Of a stretch of 64,000 nt of DNA, positions 44,165 to 52,118 are shown in pieces (the first letter of the stretch is position 1; every line of letters starts with the position of its first letter). The stretch is from Acinetobacter marinus (GTDB lineage: Bacteria > Pseudomonadota > Gammaproteobacteria > Pseudomonadales > Moraxellaceae), in NCBI RefSeq assembly GCF_900096915.1, contig NZ_FMYK01000001.1:620001-684000 (forward strand), read 5' to 3'. The notes under the pieces are model-generated. The model had not been told where the DNA came from and searched no databases. It saw nothing but the letters and a program-made list of their open reading frames with translations. The translations under genes and the position numbers were made by a program.

Positions 44165-45611
44165 CTTCCACCGTGGTTTTCCCTGCCAACACTTTTTGCA
44201 AACCATCTTGACGGATCGATTGTGCTTGCTTTCGAGCATATTGCTCAAGCTCAAACTCAGGCGCATTACCATGAATCAAACGACGCATTTGCTCATCGAC
44301 AGGTACGACCTCATAGATCGCTGTACGTCCTGTAAATCCTGACTGATTACATTGATCACAGCCTACAGGATGCGGAAGTTTTAGTTCGCTATCGGTACTT
44401 ACACCTGAGAATAGCTGACGTTCAAACTCATCGGCAGGCGCCCAAGTCACACACTGCGAACACAATGTTCGCACTAAACGCTGTGCCACCACACCGATCA
44501 ACGAACTGGATAATAAAAATGGCTCAATGCCCATGTCTTTCAGTCGAGTCACCGCACCGATCGCTGTATTGGTATGTAATGTGGACAATACCAAGTGACC
44601 TGTTAATGATGCCTGTACAGCGATTTCCGCTGTTTCCAAGTCACGAATCTCACCGACCATCACCACATCAGGGTCTTGACGGAGCATGGCTTTGAGCGCT
44701 CGGGCAAAGGTCATGTCAATCTTTGTATTGACCTGAGTCTGTCCAATCCCTTCAAGCTGATACTCGATCGGGTCTTCGGCGGTCAGGATATTTCGAGTGT
44801 TGTCATTCAAGTCTGAAAGTGCGGCGTATAAGGTCGTAGTTTTCCCCGAACCCGTTGGACCAGTAACGAGGATAATGCCATGCGGACGATGCACCAAATA
44901 GCTCAGACGTTCATAGTCGCTTGGCATCAAGCCCAGATGGGTCATATTTAAACGCCCTGCTTGCTTGTCCAAAAGACGCATCACCACACGTTCACCATGT
45001 GACGATGGCAAGGTCGATACACGCACATCGACCTCACGCCCTGCAAGACGTAGCGAGATACGTCCATCTTGCGGAACACGCTTTTCAGCAATATCGAGTT
45101 TTGCCATGACTTTGATACGTGAAACAAGAAGTGGTGCAAGCTCACGGCGAGGTTGCACGATTTCACGCAATTGCCCATCGACACGTAAGCGCACGGATAG
45201 ACGTTTTTCAAACACTTCGATATGAATATCCGACGCATTGACACGAATTGCTTCGGACAATAAGGCATTGATCAAACGAATGATTGGCGCATCATCTTCT
45301 TGATCCATCAAATCTTCAGTTTCAGGCACTTGATCGGCTAGGCTGAGTAAATCAGGATGATCTTCAAGTCCTGCGGCGACTTGTTGCGACTCGCCTGTAT
45401 CACCTGCGAATGCGGCACTGAGCATTTTTTGGAAGTCTTGCGTGGTCACGATCTGATGCGTCGCCGATTGCCCTAAGTAACGACGAGCTTCCTGCAACGC
45501 TTCAAGCGGGGTATCTTGGCAACGGATAATCTGCGCATGGTCGCCATCATATTTCAATAACACACCATGACGTTTGGCAAAGCTATACGGTATTTGTACT
45601 TGTCTCAGCAT
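44136..45611 (-). CDS. gspE: Type II secretion ATPase GspE
   Basis: The 491-residue protein has an N-terminal GspE domain, Walker A GPTGSGKTTT (251-260), Asp boxes and Walker B LRQDPDVVMVGEIRD, and a C-terminal tetracysteine zinc element (CSQC ... CDQC). It drives pseudopilus assembly for secretion across the outer membrane. ATG 45611 (MLRQVQIPYSFAK) is preferred over the TTG ten codons earlier. PilB is less likely given the short N-terminus. No other gsp gene is near. Its 3' end is duplicated beyond the parDE genes. Confidence 0.9.
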   Translation of the reverse strand: MLRQVQIPYSFAKRHGVLLKYDGDHAQIIRCQDTPLEALQEARRYLGQSATHQIVTTQDFQKMLSAAFAGDTGESQQVAAGLEDHPDLLSLADQVPETEDLMDQEDDAPIIRLINALLSEAIRVNASDIHIEVFEKRLSVRLRVDGQLREIVQPRRELAPLLVSRIKVMAKLDIAEKRVPQDGRISLRLAGREVDVRVSTLPSSHGERVVMRLLDKQAGRLNMTHLGLMPSDYERLSYLVHRPHGIILVTGPTGSGKTTTLYAALSDLNDNTRNILTAEDPIEYQLEGIGQTQVNTKIDMTFARALKAMLRQDPDVVMVGEIRDLETAEIAVQASLTGHLVLSTLHTNTAIGAVTRLKDMGIEPFLLSSSLIGVVAQRLVRTLCSQCVTWAPADEFERQLFSGVSTDSELKLPHPVGCDQCNQSGFTGRTAIYEVVPVDEQMRRLIHGNAPEFELEQYARKQAQSIRQDGLQKVLAGKTTVEEVLRVTQEE

Positions 45612-45776
45612 CTTGCTCGTCTCAAAATTTCTATTTTTCAAAAATCATATGAATACAAACAGCAGTTTACTGTAAATATGATATAAGATGAAAGACTCCG
45701 TAGGATACTGTGCGCATTTTGTCGAAAACATTTTGATTTTTATTGAGATTGTTTTGCGCCATACGATTCAATCGAC

Positions 45777-45806
45777 CTGTATTTGTTATGACTGTATTTG
45801 TTATGA
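45777..45806 (+). repeat. Perfect 15-bp tandem duplication upstream of DUF432 gene
   Basis: CTGTATTTGTTATGA occurs at 45777-45791 and again at 45792-45806, ending 7 bp before the ATG at 45814; it duplicates a TATGA -10-like element. Confidence 0.85.
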
Positions 45807-45813
45807 TTAGCAT

Positions 45814-46644
45814 ATGAGCCAAGATTTACAACAAAATTCACAACCCACGCCACGCCCTCAAGCTAGAACATGGTGGGGGGAATATAAATTTCATCTCAAT
45901 CAATCGCATGCATGGCGACTTGGTCCGCTGTATTTTCGCCTATTTCGTCGTGAAAAAGATTGGTTGGTGGAATATCATCGCCTGCACAAACATTCAGAAA
46001 TGCGCAATGATTGGTTGATTTTAGAACAAGAAATTCCGATTCCTCAGCCGAGTAAATTTGAGCGATTTATGTTTAATCGCAGTAAAGAAAAATTCTTTTT
46101 GATGCCCCGTCTTGCCGACCGTGGCGTGGTGATCAAACCTGTGCAACCAATTCATATTCCAGCGGGTCAACGTGCGACGTTATTTATCAGTACCCCGCTG
46201 TGGTTGGCTGGCTTTGTGGAAAATCAAAAAACACCGATTTTTGATTTTCCTGTATTTCAAAGTAAAGACACTTGGTTTGGTATGAATTATCAAGAGGGTC
46301 AGATGTGTTATGCCACACAAGTCGATGGCACCACCAACTTGAATGAGCTAGATATTAACCCCTTTCGGGCAGTGACGCCGATCCACTTTTATAATGACAG
46401 TCATCAACAGATGCGCCTTGAGCGGATTAACGTGCCCGCACCGTCTTTGCCGTTATTTTATAGTGAAAGCACTGGGCGTCTGTGGACATCTGAAATCAAA
46501 GTGCATCAAAGTGAATTCGATAAACCGCCACGGATTCGCATTGAATCTCGCACCCCACCGATGGCGGAGCAAGTGTCTTTTATCCAGCCTGCTCGATCAG
46601 ACAGTTCGGGGTTTATCAGTAATATGTTTGAATCGATGTTTTAA
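45814..46644 (+). CDS. DUF432 family protein
   Basis: The 276-residue soluble protein has no membrane segment. Features such as TWWGEYKFHLNQSHAWRLGPLYFRLFRR, PVQPIHIPAGQRATLFISTPLW and IRIESRTPP fit DUF432, whose members are often encoded next to MscS-type channels, as here. The two genes are separated by 69 bp and run in the same direction, which supports a shared role in channel function or osmotic response; the mechanism is unknown. Confidence 0.78.
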   Translation: MSQDLQQNSQPTPRPQARTWWGEYKFHLNQSHAWRLGPLYFRLFRREKDWLVEYHRLHKHSEMRNDWLILEQEIPIPQPSKFERFMFNRSKEKFFLMPRLADRGVVIKPVQPIHIPAGQRATLFISTPLWLAGFVENQKTPIFDFPVFQSKDTWFGMNYQEGQMCYATQVDGTTNLNELDINPFRAVTPIHFYNDSHQQMRLERINVPAPSLPLFYSESTGRLWTSEIKVHQSEFDKPPRIRIESRTPPMAEQVSFIQPARSDSSGFISNMFESMF

Positions 46645-46713
46645 TCACTTCGCCAGATCGCTTGAATACCGTGTAAACATGCAATATCAAAAACAATATC
46701 TTAGGAATGGGTC

Positions 46714-47658
46714 ATGACCGAAATCCAAATCGTGAACGAAATGAGTGAGACACTCAAAGGCTTTTTGACCAGCCTAAACTCTGATCGCTTTCAAGATATG
46801 ATTTTTGCCTTGATCTTTATCGTGCTGGGCTTTTTCGTGGCGCGGATCATCAGTAACGGCTTTACTGCAACCATCGGCAAACGGTTGAATTTACACCAAA
46901 AACTGATTTGGCGTCGGGGTATTTTTTATTTTATTTTCCTCCTGTTTATGATCACCAGCCTGCGTGAAGCAGGTTTTAAGCTCAGTGTTTTTCTTGGTGC
47001 GGCGGGGATTTTAACGGTTGCGCTGGGTTTTGCATCACAGACCTCAGCATCGAACTTGATCAGTGGTTTATTTTTGATTGGCGAAGGCTCCTTTGAGGTC
47101 GGCGATACCATTCAAGTGACCTTGATTCGTGGTCATACCATCGAAGGTGAAGTGATTTCAATTGATCTGCTTTCGGTCAAACTACTGACTTTGGATAATG
47201 TCTTTATCCGTCTGCCGAATGAACAATTGATCAAAACGCCCGTGTTTAACCTGTCGAAATTCCCTATTCGGCGCATTCCGATTACGCTATTTATTAACTT
47301 TCATGAGGACATCGTCAAAGTGCGTCAGGTGCTGATCGATGTGGCGGATAATTATCCGCTGGTACTGGATGAGCCTCGCCCGCAAGTGGCGGTGACCGCA
47401 TTTCGTGAATCGACCATTGAGTTATTATTTACCGTGTGGACACAGCAAGAATATTATATTCGGGTGCATGATGAGATTCAGGAACGGGTGCGTAATGGCT
47501 TTATTGATAATAATATTGAGATTCCAATCCCGAAAATGGGCTTGATCGAGCCAAATCTGACAGGCGATGCGGACGGCAACGATGCTGATGCAGTCGCTCG
47601 CAATGATCTGAATCATCCACGTTCGAGTCGTCAAACCAAGATCGAGCCTGAGCAATAA
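46714..47658 (+). CDS. MscS-family mechanosensitive ion channel
   Basis: The 314-residue protein has three membrane segments within residues 27-125. The pore-lining helix and beta domain are seen in VALGFASQTSASNLISGLFLIGEGSFEVGDTIQV, followed by the cytoplasmic alpha-beta domain (about 200-280). MscS channels release solutes upon osmotic downshift. AGGA lies 7 bp before the ATG. It follows the DUF432 gene and likely forms an operon with it. The C-terminal tail after 280 is acidic and variable. Confidence 0.9.
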   Translation: MTEIQIVNEMSETLKGFLTSLNSDRFQDMIFALIFIVLGFFVARIISNGFTATIGKRLNLHQKLIWRRGIFYFIFLLFMITSLREAGFKLSVFLGAAGILTVALGFASQTSASNLISGLFLIGEGSFEVGDTIQVTLIRGHTIEGEVISIDLLSVKLLTLDNVFIRLPNEQLIKTPVFNLSKFPIRRIPITLFINFHEDIVKVRQVLIDVADNYPLVLDEPRPQVAVTAFRESTIELLFTVWTQQEYYIRVHDEIQERVRNGFIDNNIEIPIPKMGLIEPNLTGDADGNDADAVARNDLNHPRSSRQTKIEPEQ

Positions 47659-47745
47659 TACTAAACATAGATTTGTTAATGATTGTTTAGCATTTTCATG
47701 CTAAGTTTTTTAACACGATTGATCATGATGAGCGAGCATTGCAAT

Positions 47746-48249
47746 ATGCCAAAGTCAAATTTTAAACCTTTACTTCTCAGTTTCTCCCTACTCTTTGTTG
47801 GCGTGACCCACGCACAGACGACACCAGCGCAAAATCAGCAAGAAACACAGAAAGAAATCATGCGAGATCTCAAGCAAGAGGAAGCAAATCGACAGTTGGT
47901 GGTGAATTTTTATAATCAATTTTTTAATCAACATGAAACCAAAAACAGTACGGCGGTCATCGCAGATAATTATCGCCAGCACAATCCAGAAGTGCCTGAT
48001 GGCAAAATCCCTTTTGTCGGCTACTTTGCACAGTATTTCCAACAAAATCCGCAATATCAGAGCAAAATCGTTCGTAGTTCGACTGATCGTGATTTAGTCT
48101 GGTTGCATGTGCATTCGCAAAATGGCGAAGATGATCGTGGGCAAGCGGTGGTAGATATTTTCCGTGTTGAAAATGGTAAAATTGTCGAGCATTGGGACGT
48201 CATCCAAGATGTGCCTGAAACCTCTGCCAATGACAATACGATGTTTTAA
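47746..48249 (+). CDS. SnoaL-like (NTF2-fold) exported protein
   Basis: The 167-residue protein has a signal peptide (1-24, ending THAQ) and a SnoaL-like domain from about 48: VVNFYNQFFNQHETKN, YRQHNPEVPDGKIPFVGYF, DLVWLHVHSQNG and IVEHWDVIQDVPE. Members bind small molecules and some isomerise or hydrolyse them; the substrate here is unknown. ATG 47746 was chosen because it gives a normal signal peptide; the frame extends upstream to 47683. It is the third gene after DUF432-MscS with an 87-bp gap. Confidence 0.8.
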   Translation: MPKSNFKPLLLSFSLLFVGVTHAQTTPAQNQQETQKEIMRDLKQEEANRQLVVNFYNQFFNQHETKNSTAVIADNYRQHNPEVPDGKIPFVGYFAQYFQQNPQYQSKIVRSSTDRDLVWLHVHSQNGEDDRGQAVVDIFRVENGKIVEHWDVIQDVPETSANDNTMF

Positions 48250-48308
48250 TTTGTGATGTTTTAATCAGACGAGTTTTTGAGTGTTGCGCAGATACGGGGC
48301 TGAATGGT

Positions 48309-48884
48309 TTACGTCCCTTTATTCACTTTGAGTCCTGCACCTGTCAGATAGAATTGCCCGCCCGCCACATAATGCAAGGTTTTTAACTCGTTCGGCACTT
48401 CATCAAAGTGCCAATGTCCATCTTTAAAAATGCGATCATCTGCCCAAGCAGCCACCACTTCGCCAATAAATAAATCATGCACTTGCTGATTATGTGGCTC
48501 GGAAATGAGTTTACACACCAACCATCCTGCACAACCTTCAACCAATGGGGTTGGATAATCATTTTGATAGAATAGCTTCACACCGTATTTTTGCAATTTG
48601 TCAGGAAAATCGTGCATGCTGTCCGTACCGACATCAACGACCATCTGGGCTTGATGTGCAACAGGCACTTGTAAGGCAAACCATTCACTTTGCTCAACCA
48701 ATGCACGTGTAAATGTAGATTTATCAAGCACCACGGTGACTTTGGCTGGAGAAAATTCCAAAGCGCACGCCCAAGATGCAGCCATCACATTTTCAATTTC
48801 ACCATGTTTGGCAGAAACCAATACCGTCGCACCATGATTCAATAAGCGATACGATTTTTCCAAACTCACGGCTTGTATTGCCAT
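48309..48884 (-). CDS. Flavin reductase / flavoredoxin-like FMN-binding protein
   Basis: The 191-residue protein matches the flavin reductase-like FMN-binding fold: GATVLVSAKHGEIENVMAASWACALEFSPAKVTVVLD, where the ENVMAASW segment contacts FMN, and the later LVCKLISEPHNQQVHDLFIGEVV. These proteins reduce or carry FMN; the partner is unknown. AGGAGTTTTGC precedes the ATG. It is convergent with the SnoaL-like gene without a clear terminator between them. Confidence 0.85.
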   Translation of the reverse strand: MAIQAVSLEKSYRLLNHGATVLVSAKHGEIENVMAASWACALEFSPAKVTVVLDKSTFTRALVEQSEWFALQVPVAHQAQMVVDVGTDSMHDFPDKLQKYGVKLFYQNDYPTPLVEGCAGWLVCKLISEPHNQQVHDLFIGEVVAAWADDRIFKDGHWHFDEVPNELKTLHYVAGGQFYLTGAGLKVNKGT

Positions 48885-48940
48885 GCAAAACTCCTATTTC
48901 ACGTTATATACGACTTTAATATAGAAAATTAAACCCACCA

Positions 48941-51900
48941 TCACTCCCCCAATCGCTTATTGGTCGGTGGCAAAGGTGAAAAATAACCAATCACCAACAT
49001 GATCAAACCACTGCCAATAAAGGAAATAATGCGAGTCAAAGTCTGACTTTGCGAGAGATCATGGAAGATCAATTTAAAGATCACCAAACCAAGCACCGCA
49101 ATACCGAGCATCCAGATATAGCGCCACGACTGACGACTAGCAAGCGTGGTCAGAATCAGCGCAATCAACGTCCACAAAATGGTTAAACTCGCCTGCACCG
49201 TGCCATTTTGCCATGCGCCATCGAGCCAATATGGCAAGTCTGCATAATGCGTAAGCACACGAAGCAGTACGCTACTGATCAATAGCATCCCCGTACCCAA
49301 CAATACACTGGCAGAGGCAAACTGCCACACACGAGACACACTCAATAGAAACGGTTTTAAGGCAAGAGTTAAGAAAAAAAATCCTGCGATACTCACCAAA
49401 TCAATTGGATTGAGTAATGGCACAAACGGGAATGACCAAGCACCGTCTTGACCAAAACTCACCATCACCAGCCAATACCACACCACGACGATCACAGCAA
49501 GATTCGCCACCCATAGACTTTGCCAGTGATGCAATCTTTTCACAAAATAAGTGAGTACAAAGGCAATGATTGGAAGTACAGCCAACATCGGCACGTAGCT
49601 ATTTTCATTGGCAAAACCACTGCCCAGTATCGCCAACATCAACACAGCGACAGCGGTATAAACCTGTACAATGGCATTTAAAAAATGTGAATTTGATGAC
49701 TGCTCTAATGCAATGCGCTGATTTTTAAAGACAGTATCACGAACTAATATCGCAAAAATAATAAGCCACAATACTGCCGAGCCCATCAAGGCGTACCATT
49801 CATAGCCTCCGTGATAGGTCATTGCAAGATAAGACTTACCTTCAAGCTGATAGCCGACATTGCCAATCAACGTTTCAAACGCCGTAATCGCCAAGACGAT
49901 AAAACCGCTGATTTTCAAAAGTAAATGTGTTTGAGATTTGGCAAAAAAACTATAGCCAAGATAAAGTACAAATGTCCAAAATAATAACGGCAAGCTAATC
50001 CACTCACTATTAAGTCCGTAGAACTTGTCCATTGCATAGAAATAATTCACAGGTGCTAGGATTAAGGACAAAAGCAACAGCGTCATGCCACAGATACTTG
50101 CCAAAGCCGTTGCATTTGATGTTTCAGTTTCCGCTTTGGGATGAAGCAATAAATACGTTGCAATCGCATAACTCGCCATCAATAAGCACCCTGCAAATAG
50201 CGCACTTTGATTATTAAACAGCACCACATACAAAGTCGCCACGCCACTCGCTAGCAATAGCGCCACACCGAAATATCGTGCATTGACAATCGCATAGCGC
50301 CACCCGAGCCACAGCATCACCAATCCATGAATCGCCCAACCGACACTGCTCCAATAGGCATCAAAGGCGAACGGTAAAATCAACGCCAAAAACACAAAGC
50401 CTAAGCCGTAAAAACATTGGGTTAAGATGAGTAATTGCTTGGCTTTTTGATGCAAAACATAGGCTAAAACCAAATAGACACTTGCCAAGACCGCACTGGC
50501 AATCGACAGCGCATAACCGTCTGAGGACACCAAGCCCGCATAAAGGCTAAATGCCATAAATGGCGTAGCGAAAATCAGCGAGGTATCAATATAGGGAATG
50601 TCTTTGAATTGGGTTTTGAGGGCGACAATATGTTGGCTATAGCGGATCGAAATAAAGAGATAAATCGCAAAAATCGCCCACACCCAACAAGCAATCTGAA
50701 ATGCCTGCGCATCTTCAGCTTTCGTCCAAATGGCAAAACCACCCAAGCCAAAGGTGATCAATAACGCTAAAGTATTGAGAATCCGCCACGGTTTAAAGTA
50801 AGCGATGATCGCCAAAGCAAGGTTTAAAACAAAGAAATATGCCATCAATGCAGGAATATTATTACTGCCTGTATTCAAGATAAACGGCGCAATAAAACCA
50901 CTGCCCAACGCAATAAATGCCAAAATCAAGGCATTCTGTCGTATCGCAAGCCATAAGGTCGTGGCAAGTATGGCGATCAATGCAACATAAGATAATGTGA
51001 CGGATTGAATCACACCAAGATGAAAACTGGAAAATAACACCAAAAATAAAACGCCAAGACCCAAACCTTGCAAACTAATCGCATAATCAAAACGGCGTTG
51101 ACGCAAGAAATAACCAAGCCCTGTCAGTGCAATACCACTTGCGCCAATCCCTGCCATTTTCGCTGATAAGGTCAATTGCCAATATTCACTGGCGAAGCGT
51201 AATAACAACACCACACCGATCAACAAAATCACCACCGCAATGCGCACGATACTGTTGCCACCTTTAAACCAGTTCAATGCGGCATCCCACATCGAGGTCA
51301 TGGTTTTGAGTTCGTCGTGTTGAGGTGAATCTTGCTTGACAGAATTCGATGATGGAATCTTTTCGGATTGTTTTGAAAAATGATCACTTTGCAAATCTTT
51401 AGTTGATTGCGTAGTGTTGGCATTCATCCATGCAGGTGAAGCCGTTGCAGATGAGTCTGTAGAAATATTTTCTAAATCCTGAATTTTTAAATCACGACTT
51501 TTTAAACCATGATTTTCTTGAATAATTTCATTTTGATATGACGGTGAAACCTGCTTAGGAAAACGATTTGATTCTGCAACGATTTCTTTATTTTCTTCGA
51601 TGCTTGCATCTCGTTGCGCATCGACTTGAGTTGCTGAATTTGAAACTTGAATTTGACTTTGTGATAGGCGATCAACTTGCTGTTGAAGTTGAAAGGTACT
51701 TTGCTGTAATTGTTTGATTTGTGCGTTTTGATTTTCATATGTATTGCAAGCGATGATTACGCTACCAAGCAATGCCAACCACCACAAAATATCGACCTGA
51801 CCGCCAAAAACCAACTCACCTAAAAAAAGAATGGCAAAAATAATCAGCAATATTCTCGCCCAAGTGGCATCAGGAAAACGAAATAGCGAAGTCGTCGCTT

Positions 51901-51961
51901 GCGATGTGTGCAAGGCGTTGTTGTTTTTATTAGCGTTATTTGGCAAGCTTGGATGCGTCAT
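48941..51961 (-). CDS. DUF2339 family giant membrane protein
   Basis: The 1006-residue protein starts with two membrane segments (about 30-70), a coiled-coil stretch (about 75-105), and a long Ser/Gln/Lys-rich soluble insert (to about 220). From about 235 to the end come some two dozen predicted membrane segments. This arrangement fits DUF2339, a family of unknown function. No catalytic motif is evident. Its start near 51961 lacks a strong ribosome-binding site. It is divergent from polA. Confidence 0.85.
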   Translation of the reverse strand: MTHPSLPNNANKNNNALHTSQATTSLFRFPDATWARILLIIFAILFLGELVFGGQVDILWWLALLGSVIIACNTYENQNAQIKQLQQSTFQLQQQVDRLSQSQIQVSNSATQVDAQRDASIEENKEIVAESNRFPKQVSPSYQNEIIQENHGLKSRDLKIQDLENISTDSSATASPAWMNANTTQSTKDLQSDHFSKQSEKIPSSNSVKQDSPQHDELKTMTSMWDAALNWFKGGNSIVRIAVVILLIGVVLLLRFASEYWQLTLSAKMAGIGASGIALTGLGYFLRQRRFDYAISLQGLGLGVLFLVLFSSFHLGVIQSVTLSYVALIAILATTLWLAIRQNALILAFIALGSGFIAPFILNTGSNNIPALMAYFFVLNLALAIIAYFKPWRILNTLALLITFGLGGFAIWTKAEDAQAFQIACWVWAIFAIYLFISIRYSQHIVALKTQFKDIPYIDTSLIFATPFMAFSLYAGLVSSDGYALSIASAVLASVYLVLAYVLHQKAKQLLILTQCFYGLGFVFLALILPFAFDAYWSSVGWAIHGLVMLWLGWRYAIVNARYFGVALLLASGVATLYVVLFNNQSALFAGCLLMASYAIATYLLLHPKAETETSNATALASICGMTLLLLSLILAPVNYFYAMDKFYGLNSEWISLPLLFWTFVLYLGYSFFAKSQTHLLLKISGFIVLAITAFETLIGNVGYQLEGKSYLAMTYHGGYEWYALMGSAVLWLIIFAILVRDTVFKNQRIALEQSSNSHFLNAIVQVYTAVAVLMLAILGSGFANENSYVPMLAVLPIIAFVLTYFVKRLHHWQSLWVANLAVIVVVWYWLVMVSFGQDGAWSFPFVPLLNPIDLVSIAGFFFLTLALKPFLLSVSRVWQFASASVLLGTGMLLISSVLLRVLTHYADLPYWLDGAWQNGTVQASLTILWTLIALILTTLASRQSWRYIWMLGIAVLGLVIFKLIFHDLSQSQTLTRIISFIGSGLIMLVIGYFSPLPPTNKRLGE

Positions 51962-52048
51962 TCATTCAATATTTTCATGTCATATTAACCCATAATTTAA
52001 CATGCCTTATTTTGCAACGTGTAATTGATTTGTGCGCAGTTAAAATCG

Positions 52049-52098
52049 CTGGCTGTAGTCCTTCACCGCACATTGCATTACACTATAGCCAGTTTTTT
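52049..52098 (+). terminator. Terminator-like hairpin in the polA leader
   Basis: CTGGCT (52049-52054) pairs with AGCCAG (52087-52092), extended by TAGT / ACTA, and six T follow at 52093-52098, only about 20 bp before the polA start. It may be an attenuator or the end of a short transcript. Confidence 0.45.
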
Positions 52099-52118
52099 AA
52101 TTATTCATGGAATCACAC

